A DNA stretch of 6,135 nt from Acetobacteraceae bacterium (GTDB lineage: Bacteria > Pseudomonadota > Alphaproteobacteria > Acetobacterales > Acetobacteraceae): positions 1 through 6,135 of the forward strand of contig PLSZ01000275.1 in NCBI GenBank assembly GCA_003164305.1, read 5' to 3'. Shown here piece by piece: positions 5,969 to 6,135 of the stretch. Within the stretch, counting starts at the first letter, position 1, and every line of letters starts with the position of its first letter. A program made the translations under genes and the position numbers. The notes below the pieces were generated by a model. It ran no database searches, was not told where the DNA came from, and saw only the letters and a list, made by a program, of their open reading frames with translations.

Positions 5969-6135
5969 AGGAACAGATCCTCTTCGGGCGGGCGGACCAG
6001 TTCCGCGATGGAAGCGTCCGGCGCCGACCAGTTCAACCCGCGAACGACAACGACCGGTTGTCCTTCGGCGGCCTGGCCTTGCAGCAACGACGCGGCGGCG
6101 GCGATCTCATCGGCGAAACCGATGATGCTGACTTC
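5965..6135 (-). CDS. cofE: CofE, F420-0:gamma-glutamyl ligase (partial, C-terminal 56 residues)
   Basis: The frame is open at the right edge and ends with TGA at 5967-5965. The visible peptide contains GFADEIAAAASLLQGQAAEG and VVVVRGLNW, then ELVRPPEEDLFL at the very end. The ADE(I/L)AAAA..(L/V)xGQAxEGxPVVxxRG pattern followed by an R-P-P-E-E-D-L-F tail is the C-terminus of CofE (the N-terminal half of actinobacterial FbiB). CofE uses GTP to attach L-glutamates to F420-0, the first alpha-linked and later ones gamma-linked in the general scheme of gamma-glutamyl ligation. Because the tail ends normally here, this is a stand-alone CofE without the FbiB nitroreductase-like C-terminal domain. It overlaps cofD by GTGA and is the most upstream gene of the operon that can be seen. 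Confidence 0.88.
   Translation of the reverse strand, partial: EVSIIGFADEIAAAASLLQGQAAEGQPVVVVRGLNWSAPDASIAELVRPPEEDLFL
5978..5983 (-). promoter_or_regulatory. Ribosome-binding site of cofD, inside cofE
   Basis: AGAGGA on the minus strand lies within the end of cofE, nine bases before the GTG at 5968-5966. It supports the non-ATG start of cofD. Confidence 0.6.

Noticed and set aside
5373..6125. Plus-strand open frame of 250 codons opposite cofD and cofE
   Set aside because: Low-complexity Ser/Arg/Pro-rich translation, antisense to two clear F420 genes.

Overview
The window is a GC-rich, gene-dense piece of a bacterial chromosome. Codon use, a Tat-type signal peptide, a full-length Uup-type ABC-F protein and the ABC transporter type fit a proteobacterium, plausibly an alphaproteobacterium. 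This is inference, because no rRNA or other taxonomic marker is present. No tRNA, rRNA, CRISPR array, transposase or phage gene was seen.

Left part (1-1502, minus strand): two genes of a nitrate/sulfonate/taurine-type ABC importer. The periplasmic binding protein comes first and the ATPase second, joined by an ATGA overlap. The ATPase runs off the left edge, and a permease gene is not visible. The binding protein appears to start at a TTG codon behind a strong Shine-Dalgarno sequence, not at the farther ATG that overlaps the neighbouring gene's start. Middle (1585-3384, plus strand): a divergently transcribed, complete ABC-F ATPase of the Uup type.

Between the convergent ends of uup and the next operon (3385-3608) lies a non-coding spacer. 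It is dominated by a 142-bp element with 36-bp imperfect inverted-repeat ends.

Right part (3609-6135, minus strand): an operon for the deazaflavin cofactor F420, in the order cofE (C-terminal end only), cofD, cofC, then a DUF1028 gene. CofC makes an activated phospho-acid guanylate, CofD transfers its phospho-acid part to Fo, and CofE adds the gamma-glutamyl tail. Fo synthase genes are not in the window. Genes overlap by GTGA or ATGA at cofE/cofD and cofC/DUF1028, and a 9-codon mini-ORF with its own strong ribosome-binding site overlaps the cofC start in the same way. The tightly coupled DUF1028 protein, a predicted Ntn-type hydrolase of unknown function, is the most interesting element. Its location suggests a role in F420 metabolism, possibly on the glutamyl tail, but that is a hypothesis.
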